The notes: generated from the letters alone by a model not told the origin. A stretch of 64,000 bases of DNA from Leifsonia sp. 466MF (GCF_900100265.1 NZ_LT629696.1:1240001-1304000); one strand, 5' to 3'; counted from the first letter of the stretch, positions 52,476 to 61,604 are shown. Translations and numbers: made by a program.

Positions 52476-53896
52476 GCACGGACCGGCAGCGCGGGACGGA
52501 CCCGCACCCGAGCTCCGACCGGACCAGCACCGACCGGACCGGCCTCCCCGACCCGACCGCCCCCGCGGACCCCTCGGCGCCACCGGCCGAGACACTGTCG
52601 CGGCGTCGCCATTTCGTCGACCTCTCGCCGCTGCGCGAATCCCCGGCCTTCGCCCGGCTCTGGGCGGGCGGTGCGATCTCCGGCATCGGCTCGCAGATGA
52701 CCATCGTCGCGGTCGGGCTGCACATCTACGACCTCACGCACTCGACGCTCGCGGTGTCGCTGGTGGCGCTGTTCGCCCTGGTCCCGATGATCGTCTTCGG
52801 CCTCTACGGCGGCGTCCTCGCCGACGCCTTCGACCGGCGCACCGTCGCGCTGGTGACCGCGATCGTCGCGTGGTCGTCGACGGCCGCGCTCGCGCTCCTG
52901 GCGTGGATGCACATCCCGGTCGTCTGGCCGCTGTACGTCATCACGACGATCAACGCCGTGGCCGGAGTGATGATCGGGGCGACCCGCCAGGCGATCACGC
53001 CGCGACTGCTCCCGGTGAGCCTGCTCCCCGCGGCCAGCGCCCTGGGCGGCATCAGCCTGGGCGTCATGGTGACCGTCGGCCCGGCGCTGGCGGGCCTGCT
53101 GGTCGCGACGGTCGGCATCCCGTGGACGTACACGGTGGATGCGGTGCTCTTCACGGCCGCGTTCCTGGGCATCTTCACCCTCCCGTCCATCGTGCCGGAG
53201 GGCGAGCGGAAGAGCGCGGGCCTCTCCTCGGTGCTGGAGGGTCTGCGGTTCCTCCGCACCGCGCCGAACCTCAGCATGACGTTCGTGCTCGACGTCATCG
53301 CGATGACGTTCGGTCAGCCGCGTGCGCTGTTCCCCGCGGTGGGTGCGCTGCTGATCGGCGGCGGACCGATCACGGTGGGCATCCTCACGGCAGCCGGGGC
53401 GGTCGGGACGCTGCTCTCGAGCGTCTTCTCCGGGCGGCTCGGCGGGGTCCGCTGGCAGGGCCGCGCGGTCGAACGGGCCATCATCGTCTACGGGGCCAGC
53501 ATCCTCGGCTTCGGGATCGTGCTGGCGGTGGTCGCCTTCACCGGCACGGCCGGCGGCGGCGCCTCCCTCGTCGAGGCGAACCTGCCCGCACTCATCGCGG
53601 CGACGGTGCTGCTCGCCGCGTCGGGAGCGGCCGACAACGTCAGCTCGATCTTCCGGATGACGATCCTGCAGGCCTCCGCGCCGGATGCGATGCGCGGCCG
53701 GCTCCAGGGCGTGTTCACCGTCGTCGTCACCGGCGGTCCGCGCCTCGGCGACCTGTACATCGGTGTGCTCGCCGTGACGGGTGCCCTCTGGTTCCCACCG
53801 CTCCTCGGCGGCCTGCTGATCGTCGTGCTGGTCGGCGTGATCGCCCGCATTCAGGGCTCGTTCCGCCGCTACGACGCGCTCGCGCCGACGCCCTGA
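52472..53896 (+). CDS. MFS transporter (enterobactin exporter EntS-like)
   Basis: 474 residues if read from CTG 52472; no ATG, GTG or TTG is available before the first membrane helix, and the first ATG (near 52697) would cut into it. About 12 helices. The loop motif GGVLADAFDRRTVALVTAI and the 'SPAFARLWAGGAISGIGSQM' start match the EntS/DHA3 drug or siderophore exporters. A Pro/Asp/Thr-rich cytosolic N-terminus of about 45 residues precedes them. Substrate unknown; no siderophore genes are close. Convergent with ligD across an inverted repeat. Confidence 0.82.
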   Translation: MSTDRQRGTDPHPSSDRTSTDRTGLPDPTAPADPSAPPAETLSRRRHFVDLSPLRESPAFARLWAGGAISGIGSQMTIVAVGLHIYDLTHSTLAVSLVALFALVPMIVFGLYGGVLADAFDRRTVALVTAIVAWSSTAALALLAWMHIPVVWPLYVITTINAVAGVMIGATRQAITPRLLPVSLLPAASALGGISLGVMVTVGPALAGLLVATVGIPWTYTVDAVLFTAAFLGIFTLPSIVPEGERKSAGLSSVLEGLRFLRTAPNLSMTFVLDVIAMTFGQPRALFPAVGALLIGGGPITVGILTAAGAVGTLLSSVFSGRLGGVRWQGRAVERAIIVYGASILGFGIVLAVVAFTGTAGGGASLVEANLPALIAATVLLAASGAADNVSSIFRMTILQASAPDAMRGRLQGVFTVVVTGGPRLGDLYIGVLAVTGALWFPPLLGGLLIVVLVGVIARIQGSFRRYDALAPTP

Positions 53897-53909
53897 ATCC
53901 CTCGCCGAA

Positions 53910-53958
53910 GTGCACGTCGTGGTCGCTATTCGCGCGAAATAACCGCCACGACGTGCAC
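53910..53958. terminator. Intergenic inverted repeat between MFS and ligD
   Basis: GTGCACGTCGTGG (53910-53922) pairs perfectly with 53946-53958, and the inner TATT/AATA continues the stem after a short bulge. It lies between convergent genes. Confidence 0.65.
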
Positions 53959-53969
53959 GTCGACGAGGA

Positions 53970-56426
53970 TCACGACTCCCGGACGACCTGGTCCGGCCGC
54001 TTGTCGGGCCGGAGCCCGCGCCAGGACGGCTGCCGCAGTCGCCCGGGCCCGGTCCACTCGGCGAACTCGACCTCGCCGACGAGTTCCGGCCGCACCCAGT
54101 GGGCGCCGCGCGCGTCGGCGGGCGGCACACCCTCCAGAGGCGGCGTCTTGCGCTCGTGCGCTCCGAGCTTGGCGGCCAGGTCATCCAGGACGCGGTCGGT
54201 GAATCCCGTCCCGACCTTGCCGACGTAGCGCAGGGTGCCGCCGTCCGGGATGCCGAGCAGCAGCGCTCCGATGGTGTTCGCCCGGCGCCCGTTTCCGGGG
54301 GTCCACCCGCCGATGACGACCTCCTGCGTGAGGTGGTGCTTGATCTTGATCCACGAGCGCGAGCGCCGGCCGGTCGCGTAGGTGCTGTCGCGGCGCTTGG
54401 CCATGACGCCTTCGAGGCCGAGCTCCCGGCTGGATGCGATGGCGTGCTCGAGGTCGCCGTCGAACGCCGGCGGCACCTGCACCGGGTCGCCGCGGTCGGG
54501 CCGCAGCACCTCGCCGAGGAGTTCACGGCGCTCGTCGTAGGTGTCGCGCGTGTGCTTCCGCCCGTCCACCTCCAGCACGTCGAACACCATGTAGTGCGCG
54601 GGCGCTCGTGTGAGGGCGGACTGCACGTCGGCGGGCCGGGTCAGTCCCATTCGCGTCTGCAGCAGTCCGAAATCGGGCCGCCCCTTCGGGTTGAGGGTGA
54701 CGATCTCGCCGTCCAGGACGAGGTCGTGGTCGCCCGCGAGGTCCACGAGCCCGGCGAGGTCGGGATACGTGACGGTCACGTCGTTGCCGTTGCGGGTGGT
54801 GAGCCGCAGCCGGCCGCCACGCACCTCCGCGATGGCCCGGATGCCGTCCCACTTCATCTCGAACGCCCACTCGTCCTCATCGGTCACGTCGACCTGCGAG
54901 CCGAGCGTTGCGAGCATCGGGGAGACCGGGTCACCGGTGATCGCCGGACCCGGCTCGCGGGACGTCGCCGCGGAGGCGCGCTTCGATCCCCCCTTGGCCC
55001 GATCCTTCGACTCCGAATGTCCGTCCTGCCCCTCCGTCTTCATGAGGTGGATGAGCCAGTTCTTCTCGTCGCCGCCTTGCGCCGTGCGGATGAGCGCGAA
55101 CTTCCGCGGCTCCCCGCCGAGCCCGCCGTCCGGCTGGCCGTGCAGCGTGGCGATCACCTCGTCGTCGCGCCACTTCTCCAGCTCGTAGTCGCCGTGGTCC
55201 CAGATGTCGACGTGCCCGGCGCCGTACTCGCCGTGCGGGATGTCGCCCGCGAAGCTGCCGTATTCGAGCGGATGGTCCTCGGTGTGCACCGCGAGGTGGT
55301 TCTGCTTGGTGTCGGTCGGCGTGCCCTTCGGCAGCGCCCAGCTGACGAGAACGCCGTCGTTCTCGAGCCGGAAGTCCCAGTGGAGTCGCCGGGCGTGGTG
55401 CTCCTGGATGACGAACGAGCGTCCCTCCCGGGCAGCGGGCCGCTCGGCGGGAACAGGTTCGGGGGTCTTGGCCGCATCCCGCATCGAGCGGTAGGTGGAA
55501 AGCCGATCCGGCTCCGACGCGTGACCACCGTGCCCGGCGGAGAGCTCCGCCAGCGGGTCTCCCCGGCGCTTCAGCCGCTGCATGACCTCGCGGTAGTCCA
55601 GGTGCTCCAGGTTCTTGGAGGCGAGCTCGCGCCAGGTGCGAGGCGCCGCGACGGTGGGATGGAAGCGGCCGCGCAGCGAGTACGGCGCGATCGTGGTCTT
55701 CGCGCCGTTGTTCTGGCTCCAGTCGACGAGCACCTTCCCGGCGCGTAGCGACTTCTTCATGTCGCTCACGATGAGGTCGGGATGGTCGGCTTCGAGCGCG
55801 CGCGCCAGCTCGTGCGCCACCGCACTGATCTGGTCGCTGGTCTGCGACCCGTCGAGTGCGGCGTAGAGGTGGATGCCCTTGGAGCCGGAGGTGACCGGCA
55901 TCGGGTCGAGCCCCATGTCGGTGAGGATGGCGCGGGCCAGCCGGGCGACCTCCGCACAGTCGACGAGGGTGACGCCGTCGCCGGGGTCGAGGTCGAGCAC
56001 CAGCCGGTCGGGGTTCTTCCGCTCGCCGCCGCGCCCCACCCGCCATTGCGGCACGTGGATCTCGAGGGACGCGATCTGCGCCAGCCAGATGAGCGTCGCG
56101 CGGTCGTTGACCAGCGGGTAGGTGTTCGTGCTGGTCTTGTGGGTGATGGATGCCTGGCGCACCCAGTCCGGGGTGGAGGCCGGGTCGAGGTTCTTCTGGA
56201 AGAACACCTCCGCCGGGTCGTCGGGCGTCCCGACGCCGTGCACCCAGCGCTTGCGCGTGGCGATCCGGTCGCGCACGTGCGGGATCATCACGTCGGCGAC
56301 GGCGTTGTAATAGCCGAAGATGTCGGCCTTCGTCGTCCCGGTCTCCGGGTACATGACCTTGTCGAGGTTGGTCAGCTTGAGGCGGTGGCCGTCGATCTCG
56401 ACGACCTCGGTGTCCTGCGCGGCCAT
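53970..56426 (-). CDS. ligD: ATP-dependent DNA ligase D (Pol-PE-Lig)
   Basis: 818 residues in the mycobacterial domain order. Polymerase/primase domain about 1-300 (metal aspartates in LVLDLDPGDGV; also SGSKGIHLY), 3'-phosphoesterase about 325-480 (HHARRLHWDFRLE, HTEDHPLEYGSFAGD, HGEYGAGHVDIWD), and ATP ligase 500-818 with the adenylated lysine in FEMKWDGIRA (about K525) and SRSWIKIKH. LigD fills, trims and seals Ku-held double-strand breaks. The ATG at 56426 is leaderless and divergent from ku with 99 nt between, so the pair forms one end-joining locus. Confidence 0.96.
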   Translation of the reverse strand: MAAQDTEVVEIDGHRLKLTNLDKVMYPETGTTKADIFGYYNAVADVMIPHVRDRIATRKRWVHGVGTPDDPAEVFFQKNLDPASTPDWVRQASITHKTSTNTYPLVNDRATLIWLAQIASLEIHVPQWRVGRGGERKNPDRLVLDLDPGDGVTLVDCAEVARLARAILTDMGLDPMPVTSGSKGIHLYAALDGSQTSDQISAVAHELARALEADHPDLIVSDMKKSLRAGKVLVDWSQNNGAKTTIAPYSLRGRFHPTVAAPRTWRELASKNLEHLDYREVMQRLKRRGDPLAELSAGHGGHASEPDRLSTYRSMRDAAKTPEPVPAERPAAREGRSFVIQEHHARRLHWDFRLENDGVLVSWALPKGTPTDTKQNHLAVHTEDHPLEYGSFAGDIPHGEYGAGHVDIWDHGDYELEKWRDDEVIATLHGQPDGGLGGEPRKFALIRTAQGGDEKNWLIHLMKTEGQDGHSESKDRAKGGSKRASAATSREPGPAITGDPVSPMLATLGSQVDVTDEDEWAFEMKWDGIRAIAEVRGGRLRLTTRNGNDVTVTYPDLAGLVDLAGDHDLVLDGEIVTLNPKGRPDFGLLQTRMGLTRPADVQSALTRAPAHYMVFDVLEVDGRKHTRDTYDERRELLGEVLRPDRGDPVQVPPAFDGDLEHAIASSRELGLEGVMAKRRDSTYATGRRSRSWIKIKHHLTQEVVIGGWTPGNGRRANTIGALLLGIPDGGTLRYVGKVGTGFTDRVLDDLAAKLGAHERKTPPLEGVPPADARGAHWVRPELVGEVEFAEWTGPGRLRQPSWRGLRPDKRPDQVVRES

Positions 56427-56432
56427 GCCCTC

Positions 56433-56438
56433 ACCGTA
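56433..56438 (-). promoter_or_regulatory. -10 element of ligD (leaderless)
   Basis: Minus-strand TACGGT ends 6 nt before the ATG at 56426. Confidence 0.5.
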
Positions 56439-56490
56439 CGCCCGGGCCGTGCGGTCGCGGATGCGTTCCGGCGCATTCCCTGATCATGGC

Positions 56491-56519
56491 TTGAAAATGC
56501 GACACTTGCCGGACACGAT
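56491..56519 (+). promoter_or_regulatory. Promoter of ku
   Basis: -35 TTGAAA (56491-56496) and -10 CACGAT (56514-56519) are 17 bp apart, and the -10 ends 6 nt before the ATG at 56526, again predicting a leaderless mRNA. Confidence 0.5.
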
Positions 56520-56525
56520 GGGCAC

Positions 56526-57461
56526 ATGAGGGCCATTTGGACGGGCGCGATCACCTTCGGTCTGGTCAACGTTCCGGTGAAGGTATACAGCGCGACCGAG
56601 GATCACGACGTGCCGTTGCACCAGGTGCACGACGCGGACGGCGGCCGCATCCGCTACCAACGGCGGTGCGAGATCGACGGCAAGGTGATCCCGTACGAGC
56701 ACATCGTCAAGGCGTACGACGACGGTGAGCGCACCGTCATCCTGACCGCCGAGGACATGGCGTCGCTGCCCTCGGAGCGCAGCCGCGAGATCGACGTGGT
56801 GGAGTTCGTCCCGAACGACCAGCTCGACCCGCTGATGTTCGACCGCAGCTACTACCTGGAGCCGGACTCCAAGTCGTTGAAGGCGTACGCGCTGCTGCGG
56901 AAGACGCTGGAGGACGAGGAACGTACGGCGATCGTGGAGTTCGCCCTCCGCCAGAAGACCCGGCTGGGCGCGCTGCGCGTGCGCGGCAACCTGCTCGTGC
57001 TGCAGACGCTGCTCTGGCACGACGAGATCCGGGAGGCCGACTTCCCGTCGCTGGACCAGACCCCGCGCATCTCGGACCGCGAGCTGCAGCTGTCGAGCGC
57101 CCTGATGGAGAGTTTCGCCGGCGATTTCGAGCCGGAGAAGTTCAGCGACGAGTACCAGGACGAGCTGCGCAAGCTCATCGACGCCAAGCTGGAGCAGGGG
57201 GAGAGCGTCGACACCGCCGCCACCTTCGGCGAGGAGGCGGAGGAGAAGAAGGGCGGTGGCGAGGTCATCGACCTGATGGAGGCTCTGCAGCGCAGTGTCG
57301 AGCGCAGCCGCTCGTCGAAGTCCTCTGGCGAGAAGTCCGACGAGAAGAAGCCTGCGGCGCGGAAGAGCTCCGCCTCCGGATCGAAGTCCGCCTCATCGAA
57401 GTCGTCCACCGCATCCACGCGAAAGGCCCCGGCCAAGAAGTCTGCGAAGAAGCCCGCGTGA
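56526..57461 (+). CDS. ku: Non-homologous end-joining protein Ku
   Basis: 311 residues. Bacterial Ku forms a homodimer ring on DNA ends and recruits LigD. The core starts MRAIWTGAITFGLVNVPVKV and includes VYSATEDHDVPLHQVHD and RVRGNLLVLQTLLWHDEIR. The C-terminus from about residue 262 is a Lys/Ser/Ala-rich tail (KKPAARKSSASGSKSASSKS and more), like the extended tails that let mycobacterial Ku bind DNA away from ends. Its stop overlaps the topoisomerase start by 4 nt (GTGA). Confidence 0.96.
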   Translation: MRAIWTGAITFGLVNVPVKVYSATEDHDVPLHQVHDADGGRIRYQRRCEIDGKVIPYEHIVKAYDDGERTVILTAEDMASLPSERSREIDVVEFVPNDQLDPLMFDRSYYLEPDSKSLKAYALLRKTLEDEERTAIVEFALRQKTRLGALRVRGNLLVLQTLLWHDEIREADFPSLDQTPRISDRELQLSSALMESFAGDFEPEKFSDEYQDELRKLIDAKLEQGESVDTAATFGEEAEEKKGGGEVIDLMEALQRSVERSRSSKSSGEKSDEKKPAARKSSASGSKSASSKSSTASTRKAPAKKSAKKPA

Positions 57462-58429
57462 CGCGGCTGAAGCGCAGCAACCCGTCCGGCCCCGGCTACC
57501 ACCGGAGGATGACGGATTCGGGACCGGTGTACGAGGACGAGGCGGGCAACACGATCGTCGACGAGCGCGAGCTGGAACGCATCCGCTCGCTCGTGCTCCC
57601 GCCCGCCTGGCAGGACGTGTGGATCTCGCCGGACGCCCGCGGGCACATCCAGGCCGTTGGCACGGACCAGGCCGGCCGACGGCAGTACCGCTATCACGAC
57701 TCGTGGAGGCTGCACCAGGATCGCGTCAAGTTCGAGCGGGCCGCGCAGCTGGCCGAGACCCTGCCGTCGGCGCGCCGCAAGGTGACCATGGACCTCCGGG
57801 AGGAGGGGTTCGGCCGGGACCGCATCCTCGCCGCAGCCTTCCGCATCATCGACCTCGGCAGCGTCCGGATCGGCAGCGAGGAGTACCTGCATGCCAACGG
57901 CAGCCGGGGGCTCACGACCCTGCTCTGCCGGCACGCCCGCATCGAGGACGACGACATCACGCTGACGTTCCCCGCGAAGTCGGCGCAGAAGTGGACGAGC
58001 ACGATCACCGACGCCGACCTGGCGGAGCTGCTGCGGCAGATCCAGGCGCTCCGTGGCCAGCGCTCGCGGCTGCTGTCGTGGAAGGACGGCACCTGGCACT
58101 CCATCCGTCCGGCATCCCTGAACGAGTACATCCGCCGGCAGACGCGGGGCGAGTTCACCGCGAAGGACTTCCGGACGCTGCACGGCACGATCGTCGCAGC
58201 GGAGGCGCTCGCCGAGCTGGGTGTCGCCGGCTCGGACTCCCAGCGGAAGAAGCGGATCAGCGCGGCCGTGAACGAGGCGGCCGCGGCCCTCGGCAACACG
58301 CCGGCGATCGCGCGCAACAGCTACATCGACCCGCGCATCTTCGACCGTTACCGCAGCGGCGAGGTCATCGACACCTCCGGCGGTCGCGCGCCGGAGCCCG
58401 CCCTTCTCGAACTGCTCTCCACCAGCTGA
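57458..58429 (+). CDS. DNA topoisomerase IB (poxvirus-like)
   Basis: 323 residues from a GTG that overlaps the ku stop. Type IB topoisomerases nick one strand through a 3'-phosphotyrosine and relax supercoils. The N-terminal domain (residues 1-90, GPGYHRRM, LPPAWQDVWISPDARGHIQA) and the catalytic domain with RIGSEEY, the KDFRTLHGT arginine/histidine segment and the nucleophile tyrosine Y289 in RNSYIDPRIFD are present. Being cotranscribed with ku points to a repair role, for example strain release or end processing. It is followed by inverted repeat word B. Confidence 0.93.
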   Translation: MTRLKRSNPSGPGYHRRMTDSGPVYEDEAGNTIVDERELERIRSLVLPPAWQDVWISPDARGHIQAVGTDQAGRRQYRYHDSWRLHQDRVKFERAAQLAETLPSARRKVTMDLREEGFGRDRILAAAFRIIDLGSVRIGSEEYLHANGSRGLTTLLCRHARIEDDDITLTFPAKSAQKWTSTITDADLAELLRQIQALRGQRSRLLSWKDGTWHSIRPASLNEYIRRQTRGEFTAKDFRTLHGTIVAAEALAELGVAGSDSQRKKRISAAVNEAAAALGNTPAIARNSYIDPRIFDRYRSGEVIDTSGGRAPEPALLELLSTS

Positions 58430-58433
58430 CACA

Positions 58434-58502
58434 CGCCAACAGCTCCTGAGTTTTTCGCGCGACACGCCGTCGCGGGGGCGAAAAACTCAGGAGCTGTCGG
58501 CG
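58434..58502. repeat. Intergenic inverted repeat, word B copy 2
   Basis: Arms of 25 nt (58434-58458 and 58478-58502) pair with one mismatch around a 19-nt loop, sharing the core ACAGCTCCTGAGTTTTTCG with 5534-5594. It lies between the convergent topoisomerase and MFS genes. Confidence 0.8.
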
Positions 58503-58512
58503 TGGGACCAGG

Positions 58513-60003
58513 TCAGCGCTTGGCGGGTGCCTGCGCCTTCGTCGAGGCGGAGAGCGGGGAGGCGATCTCCTCCAGCGACTTGCCCTCCGCGTTCACGCCG
58601 AGGAACAGCTCCACGAGCCCGGCCGCGATCATCAGCCCGGCCCCGATGTAGTACCCGATGACCACCGAGTGGATGCCGCCCTCGATCAGGTTCCCGAACA
58701 GGATCGGGCCGATGATGCCGCCGATGCCGGTTCCGACCGCGTAGAAGAACGCGATCGCCATGGCCCGGGTCTCCATCGGGAAGATCTCGCTGACGGTGAG
58801 GTACGCCGCGCTGGCGCCGGCCGACGCGAAGAAGAACACGACCATCCAGCAGGCGGTGAGCCAGAACGCGTCCAGCACACCGGAGTCGAACAGGATGGCC
58901 GTCCCGACCAGCAGGACGCCGCTGCCGACGTACGAGAGGGTGATCATGAACTTCCGCCCGACCGTGTCGAACAGGTGACCGAGCAGGAACGGCCCGAGGA
59001 AGTTGCCGATCGCGATCGGGACCAGCGCCCACGGCGCCACGTCGTCCGGGACGTTCAGCAGCTTGGTGAGCACCAGCGAATAGGTGAAGAACACGGCGTT
59101 GTAGAGGAACGCCTGGCCGATGAACAACGAGAGGCCGAGCACGAACCGCTTCGGGTACTGCGTGATCGCGACGCGCACGATCTCGCCGAAGCCGGTGGAG
59201 CGGCGCTGGTGGATCTCGATCTCGCGGTCGCTGGGCACCGCTTCGAGCGTCTGGTGGGTGTCCTTCTCGACGCTCTCCTCGATCTCGTCGACGAGTTTCT
59301 CGGCCTCCTCGTCGCGACCGTGGATGAACATCCACCTCGGCGACTCCGGCACGTTCCGGCGGACCAGCAGGATGACGAGGCCGAGCACCGCGCCGAGACC
59401 GAACGCGATGCGCCAGCCGATGTTCGGGGCGAAGATGTCGGTGTTCAGCAGGAACACGGTGAGGATGGCGCCGAACGCCGTGCCGAGCCAGTAAGACCCG
59501 TTGATGGCCAGGTCGACCAGTCCGCGCCGCCGGGCCGGGATCAGCTCGTCGATCGCGGAGTTGATGGCCGCGTACTCGCCGCCGATGCCGGCGCCGGTGA
59601 AGAACCGGAACAGGAAGAACATCCACGGGGTGACGGCGAACGCGGTCAGCACCGTCGCCACCAGGTAGAGGCCCAGGGTGATGATGAACAGCTTCTTGCG
59701 GCCGAACCGGTCGGTCAGATAGCCGAACACCAGGGAGCCGGTACAGGCGCCGGCGACGTAGATGGCCGCCGCGAGTCCGACCTGGGCGGTGGTGAGTCCG
59801 AGGCCGCTGTCGGGTTCGGTCAGGCGGCTTCCGATGGCGCCGACGATGGTCACCTCGAGGCCGTCCAGGATCCACACGGTCCCGAGTCCGACGACGACGA
59901 GCCAGTGGAAGCGGGACCAGGGGAGGCGGTCCATGCGAGCGGGGATGGCTGTGCGGATCGTCTTCAGCGACGCCGCGTTCCTCTGCGATGTGTGAGCTGT
60001 CAC
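58513..60003 (-). CDS. MFS transporter, sugar/metabolite:H+ symporter type
   Basis: 496 residues from GTG 60003, supported by a -10 hexamer 7 nt upstream. About 12 membrane helices with an enlarged central loop ([18 protein letters not shown]). Family motifs: [20 protein letters not shown] after helix 2, the [18 protein letters not shown] segment, and [10 protein letters not shown] after helix 6, as in sugar- or metabolite-type symporters. A hydrophilic N-terminus (residues 1-35) precedes the first helix. Substrate unknown. Divergent from the sigma factor gene. Confidence 0.88.
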   Translation of the reverse strand: MTAHTSQRNAASLKTIRTAIPARMDRLPWSRFHWLVVVGLGTVWILDGLEVTIVGAIGSRLTEPDSGLGLTTAQVGLAAAIYVAGACTGSLVFGYLTDRFGRKKLFIITLGLYLVATVLTAFAVTPWMFFLFRFFTGAGIGGEYAAINSAIDELIPARRRGLVDLAINGSYWLGTAFGAILTVFLLNTDIFAPNIGWRIAFGLGAVLGLVILLVRRNVPESPRWMFIHGRDEEAEKLVDEIEESVEKDTHQTLEAVPSDREIEIHQRRSTGFGEIVRVAITQYPKRFVLGLSLFIGQAFLYNAVFFTYSLVLTKLLNVPDDVAPWALVPIAIGNFLGPFLLGHLFDTVGRKFMITLSYVGSGVLLVGTAILFDSGVLDAFWLTACWMVVFFFASAGASAAYLTVSEIFPMETRAMAIAFFYAVGTGIGGIIGPILFGNLIEGGIHSVVIGYYIGAGLMIAAGLVELFLGVNAEGKSLEEIASPLSASTKAQAPAKR

Positions 60004-60010
60004 TCGGGGG

Positions 60011-60016
60011 ACTGTA
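60011..60016 (-). promoter_or_regulatory. -10 element of the second MFS gene (leaderless)
   Basis: Minus-strand TACAGT ends 7 nt before the GTG at 60003. Confidence 0.45.
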
Positions 60017-60044
60017 CGGGTCCTGTGTATCCGAAGGGAGAGCC

Positions 60045-60141
60045 TTGACAAACCGGCGTTCACTTGTTCTCAGGGTCCGGTAGCGCACCGCTGGTACCCC
60101 TGTCAACCCCTTGTTGGGGTACGGGGTGCATTGCTTATCGT
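60045..60141 (+). promoter_or_regulatory. Sigma-factor gene promoter region
   Basis: A consensus -35 TTGACA is at 60045-60050, with only weak -10 candidates 16-18 bp on. A second promoter reads TTGGGG (60114-60119), 16 bp, TATCGT (60136-60141). An inverted repeat GTACCCC-N15-GGGGTAC (60094-60100 / 60116-60122) overlaps the second -35. The leader to ATG 60241 is about 90 nt. Confidence 0.45.
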
Positions 60142-60240
60142 GGCTAACGAACCACCGACCCGGAAGGCGAGGTGGCGCACCCGAACTGAGAGCACAAACG
60201 ATGGTCGCCCGTGCGTACACGGGCTGAATGGGATGACACG

Positions 60241-61152
60241 ATGACGACGCTCGAAGTTACCAGCGACCCGGTACGGGACTACCTCAATGCCATCGGCCGC
60301 ACGCGGCTGCTGACCGCCGACGAGGAAGTCGCCCTGGCCAAGAGGATCGAGGTGGGAGTGCTGGCCGGAGAGCGGCTGGCGATCCGCCCGAACCTGACCC
60401 CCCGCGAGAAGCGCGAGCTGCAGTACCTCGCCGATGACGGCAAGCGCGCGTTCGAGCGGTTCATCGAGGCGAACCTCCGCCTGGTGGTGAGCATCGCCAA
60501 GCGCTACGCCGGCCGCGGCCTCCCCGTGATGGACCTCATCCAGGAGGGCAACCTCGGTCTCGTCCGCGCCGTCGAGAAGTTCGACTACCGCACGGGCAAC
60601 AAGTTCTCCACCTACGCCACCTGGTGGATCCGCCAGTCGATCCTCCGCGGGATCGCCGACACGGCCCGCCTCATCCGCATCCCCGTGCACACGGTGGAGA
60701 AGATCGACAAGCTGGACCGCATCCGCCGCGACCTGGGCGGGGAGCTGGGCCGCACGCCCACCCTGGAGGAGATGGCCGAGGCCTCGAACCTCGACCCCGC
60801 CGAAGTCCACAAGCTGCAGATGAGCGACTCGGAGACCGTCTCGCTGGCCGTGCCGGTCGGCGAGAACGAGGGCGCCGAGCTCGGCGACCTGATCGAGGAC
60901 GGCGACTTCGCCGGTCCGCCGGAGGCCGTCGAGGTGGAGTTCCGTCACCGCGACCTGGAGGAGCGCCTCCGCGAGCTGCCGCCGCGCGACGCGAAGGTCG
61001 TGCGCATGCGCTTCGGCCTCGACGGTCACAAGCCGATGACCCTCGACGAGGTCGGCGAGGTGTACGGCATCACCCGTGAGCGCGTCCGCCAGCTGGAGAC
61101 CCGCAGCCTCAAGCGCCTCCGCTGCCCGGAGCTGCTCGAGTACCTGCGCTGA
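60241..61152 (+). CDS. RNA polymerase sigma-70 factor, group 2 (SigB-like)
   Basis: 303 residues from ATG 60241 (GGGA ribosome site; an upstream GTG at 60211 is less likely). It has regions 1.2 to 4.2 but lacks region 1.1, so it is shorter than a primary SigA and fits SigB-type group 2 factors. Region 1.2 [20 protein letters not shown], region 2 [20 protein letters not shown] then [19 protein letters not shown] and [11 protein letters not shown], and region 4.2 [20 protein letters not shown] are well conserved. It probably recognises primary-like promoters in stationary phase or stress. Followed by a 16-bp terminator. Confidence 0.92.
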   Translation: MTTLEVTSDPVRDYLNAIGRTRLLTADEEVALAKRIEVGVLAGERLAIRPNLTPREKRELQYLADDGKRAFERFIEANLRLVVSIAKRYAGRGLPVMDLIQEGNLGLVRAVEKFDYRTGNKFSTYATWWIRQSILRGIADTARLIRIPVHTVEKIDKLDRIRRDLGGELGRTPTLEEMAEASNLDPAEVHKLQMSDSETVSLAVPVGENEGAELGDLIEDGDFAGPPEAVEVEFRHRDLEERLRELPPRDAKVVRMRFGLDGHKPMTLDEVGEVYGITRERVRQLETRSLKRLRCPELLEYLR

Positions 61153-61167
61153 ATCGAGAGCACGAGA

Positions 61168-61204
61168 AGAAGGACCCCGCACCTGATCGGTGCGGGGTCC
61201 TTCT
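61168..61204 (+). terminator. Intrinsic terminator of the sigma gene
   Basis: AGAAGGACCCCGCACC pairs perfectly with GGTGCGGGGTCCTTCT around TGATC. Confidence 0.85.
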
Positions 61205-61206
61205 GC

Positions 61207-61262
61207 GTGTGGATGCGTGTGGATGCGGTCAGCGGGATGCGGTCAGCGGGATGCGGTCAGCG
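61207..61262. repeat. Short tandem repeats between terminator and next gene
   Basis: GTGTGGATGC occurs twice in tandem (61207-61226), followed by two copies of GGTCAGCGGGATGC (61227-61254) and a partial third. The repeats reach the stop codon of the minus-strand gene. Confidence 0.85.
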
Positions 61263-61598
61263 CCCGGGAGGCGAATCCGCGTCCACCTCGTCCGCGCCGA
61301 GCGCGCCGATCTCCTCGGTCAGCTGGAGACCCTGCGAGCTGTTCGACGACGCAGTCAGCTGCTCCAGCCACGCCTTGTTGATGCGGGGGTACCGGCCGCC
61401 GCTGTAACGGAAGAGCAGCGGGATGGCCGGGTCGATCCAGATCGCACTGCGACCGTCGCCGACGCCCTGCTCGTCGCGCCAGGAGAAGAAGAAACCCTCC
61501 TTGCGGCGGAGCTTCAGTCCGATCACGATCTGCAGGTGCGCCAGCACCCGGTCCTCGAAACCGATCTCGGTGGTGCCACCGTAGACGAGCTTGCCCAT
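61257..61598 (-). CDS. Conserved actinobacterial protein, DUF7882-like
   Basis: 113 residues from ATG 61598, which is 6 nt after a -10 hexamer. The pattern MGKLVYGGTTEIGFEDRVLA, HLQIVIGLKLRRKEGFFFSW, then GDGRSAIWIDPAIPLLFRYS and INKAWLEQLTASSNSSQGLQ matches a small protein common in Microbacteriaceae that is sometimes misnamed ATP-dependent DNA ligase and, as I recall, is now called DUF7882. It has no ligase motif. Function unknown. The last 12 residues are acidic and not conserved. Confidence 0.75.
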   Translation of the reverse strand: MGKLVYGGTTEIGFEDRVLAHLQIVIGLKLRRKEGFFFSWRDEQGVGDGRSAIWIDPAIPLLFRYSGGRYPRINKAWLEQLTASSNSSQGLQLTEEIGALGADEVDADSPPGR

Positions 61599-61604
61599 AG
61601 GAAA

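Noticed and set aside
61257..61598. ATP-dependent DNA ligase
   Set aside because: The family is often given this name, but there is no KxDG adenylation motif and the protein is only 113 residues.
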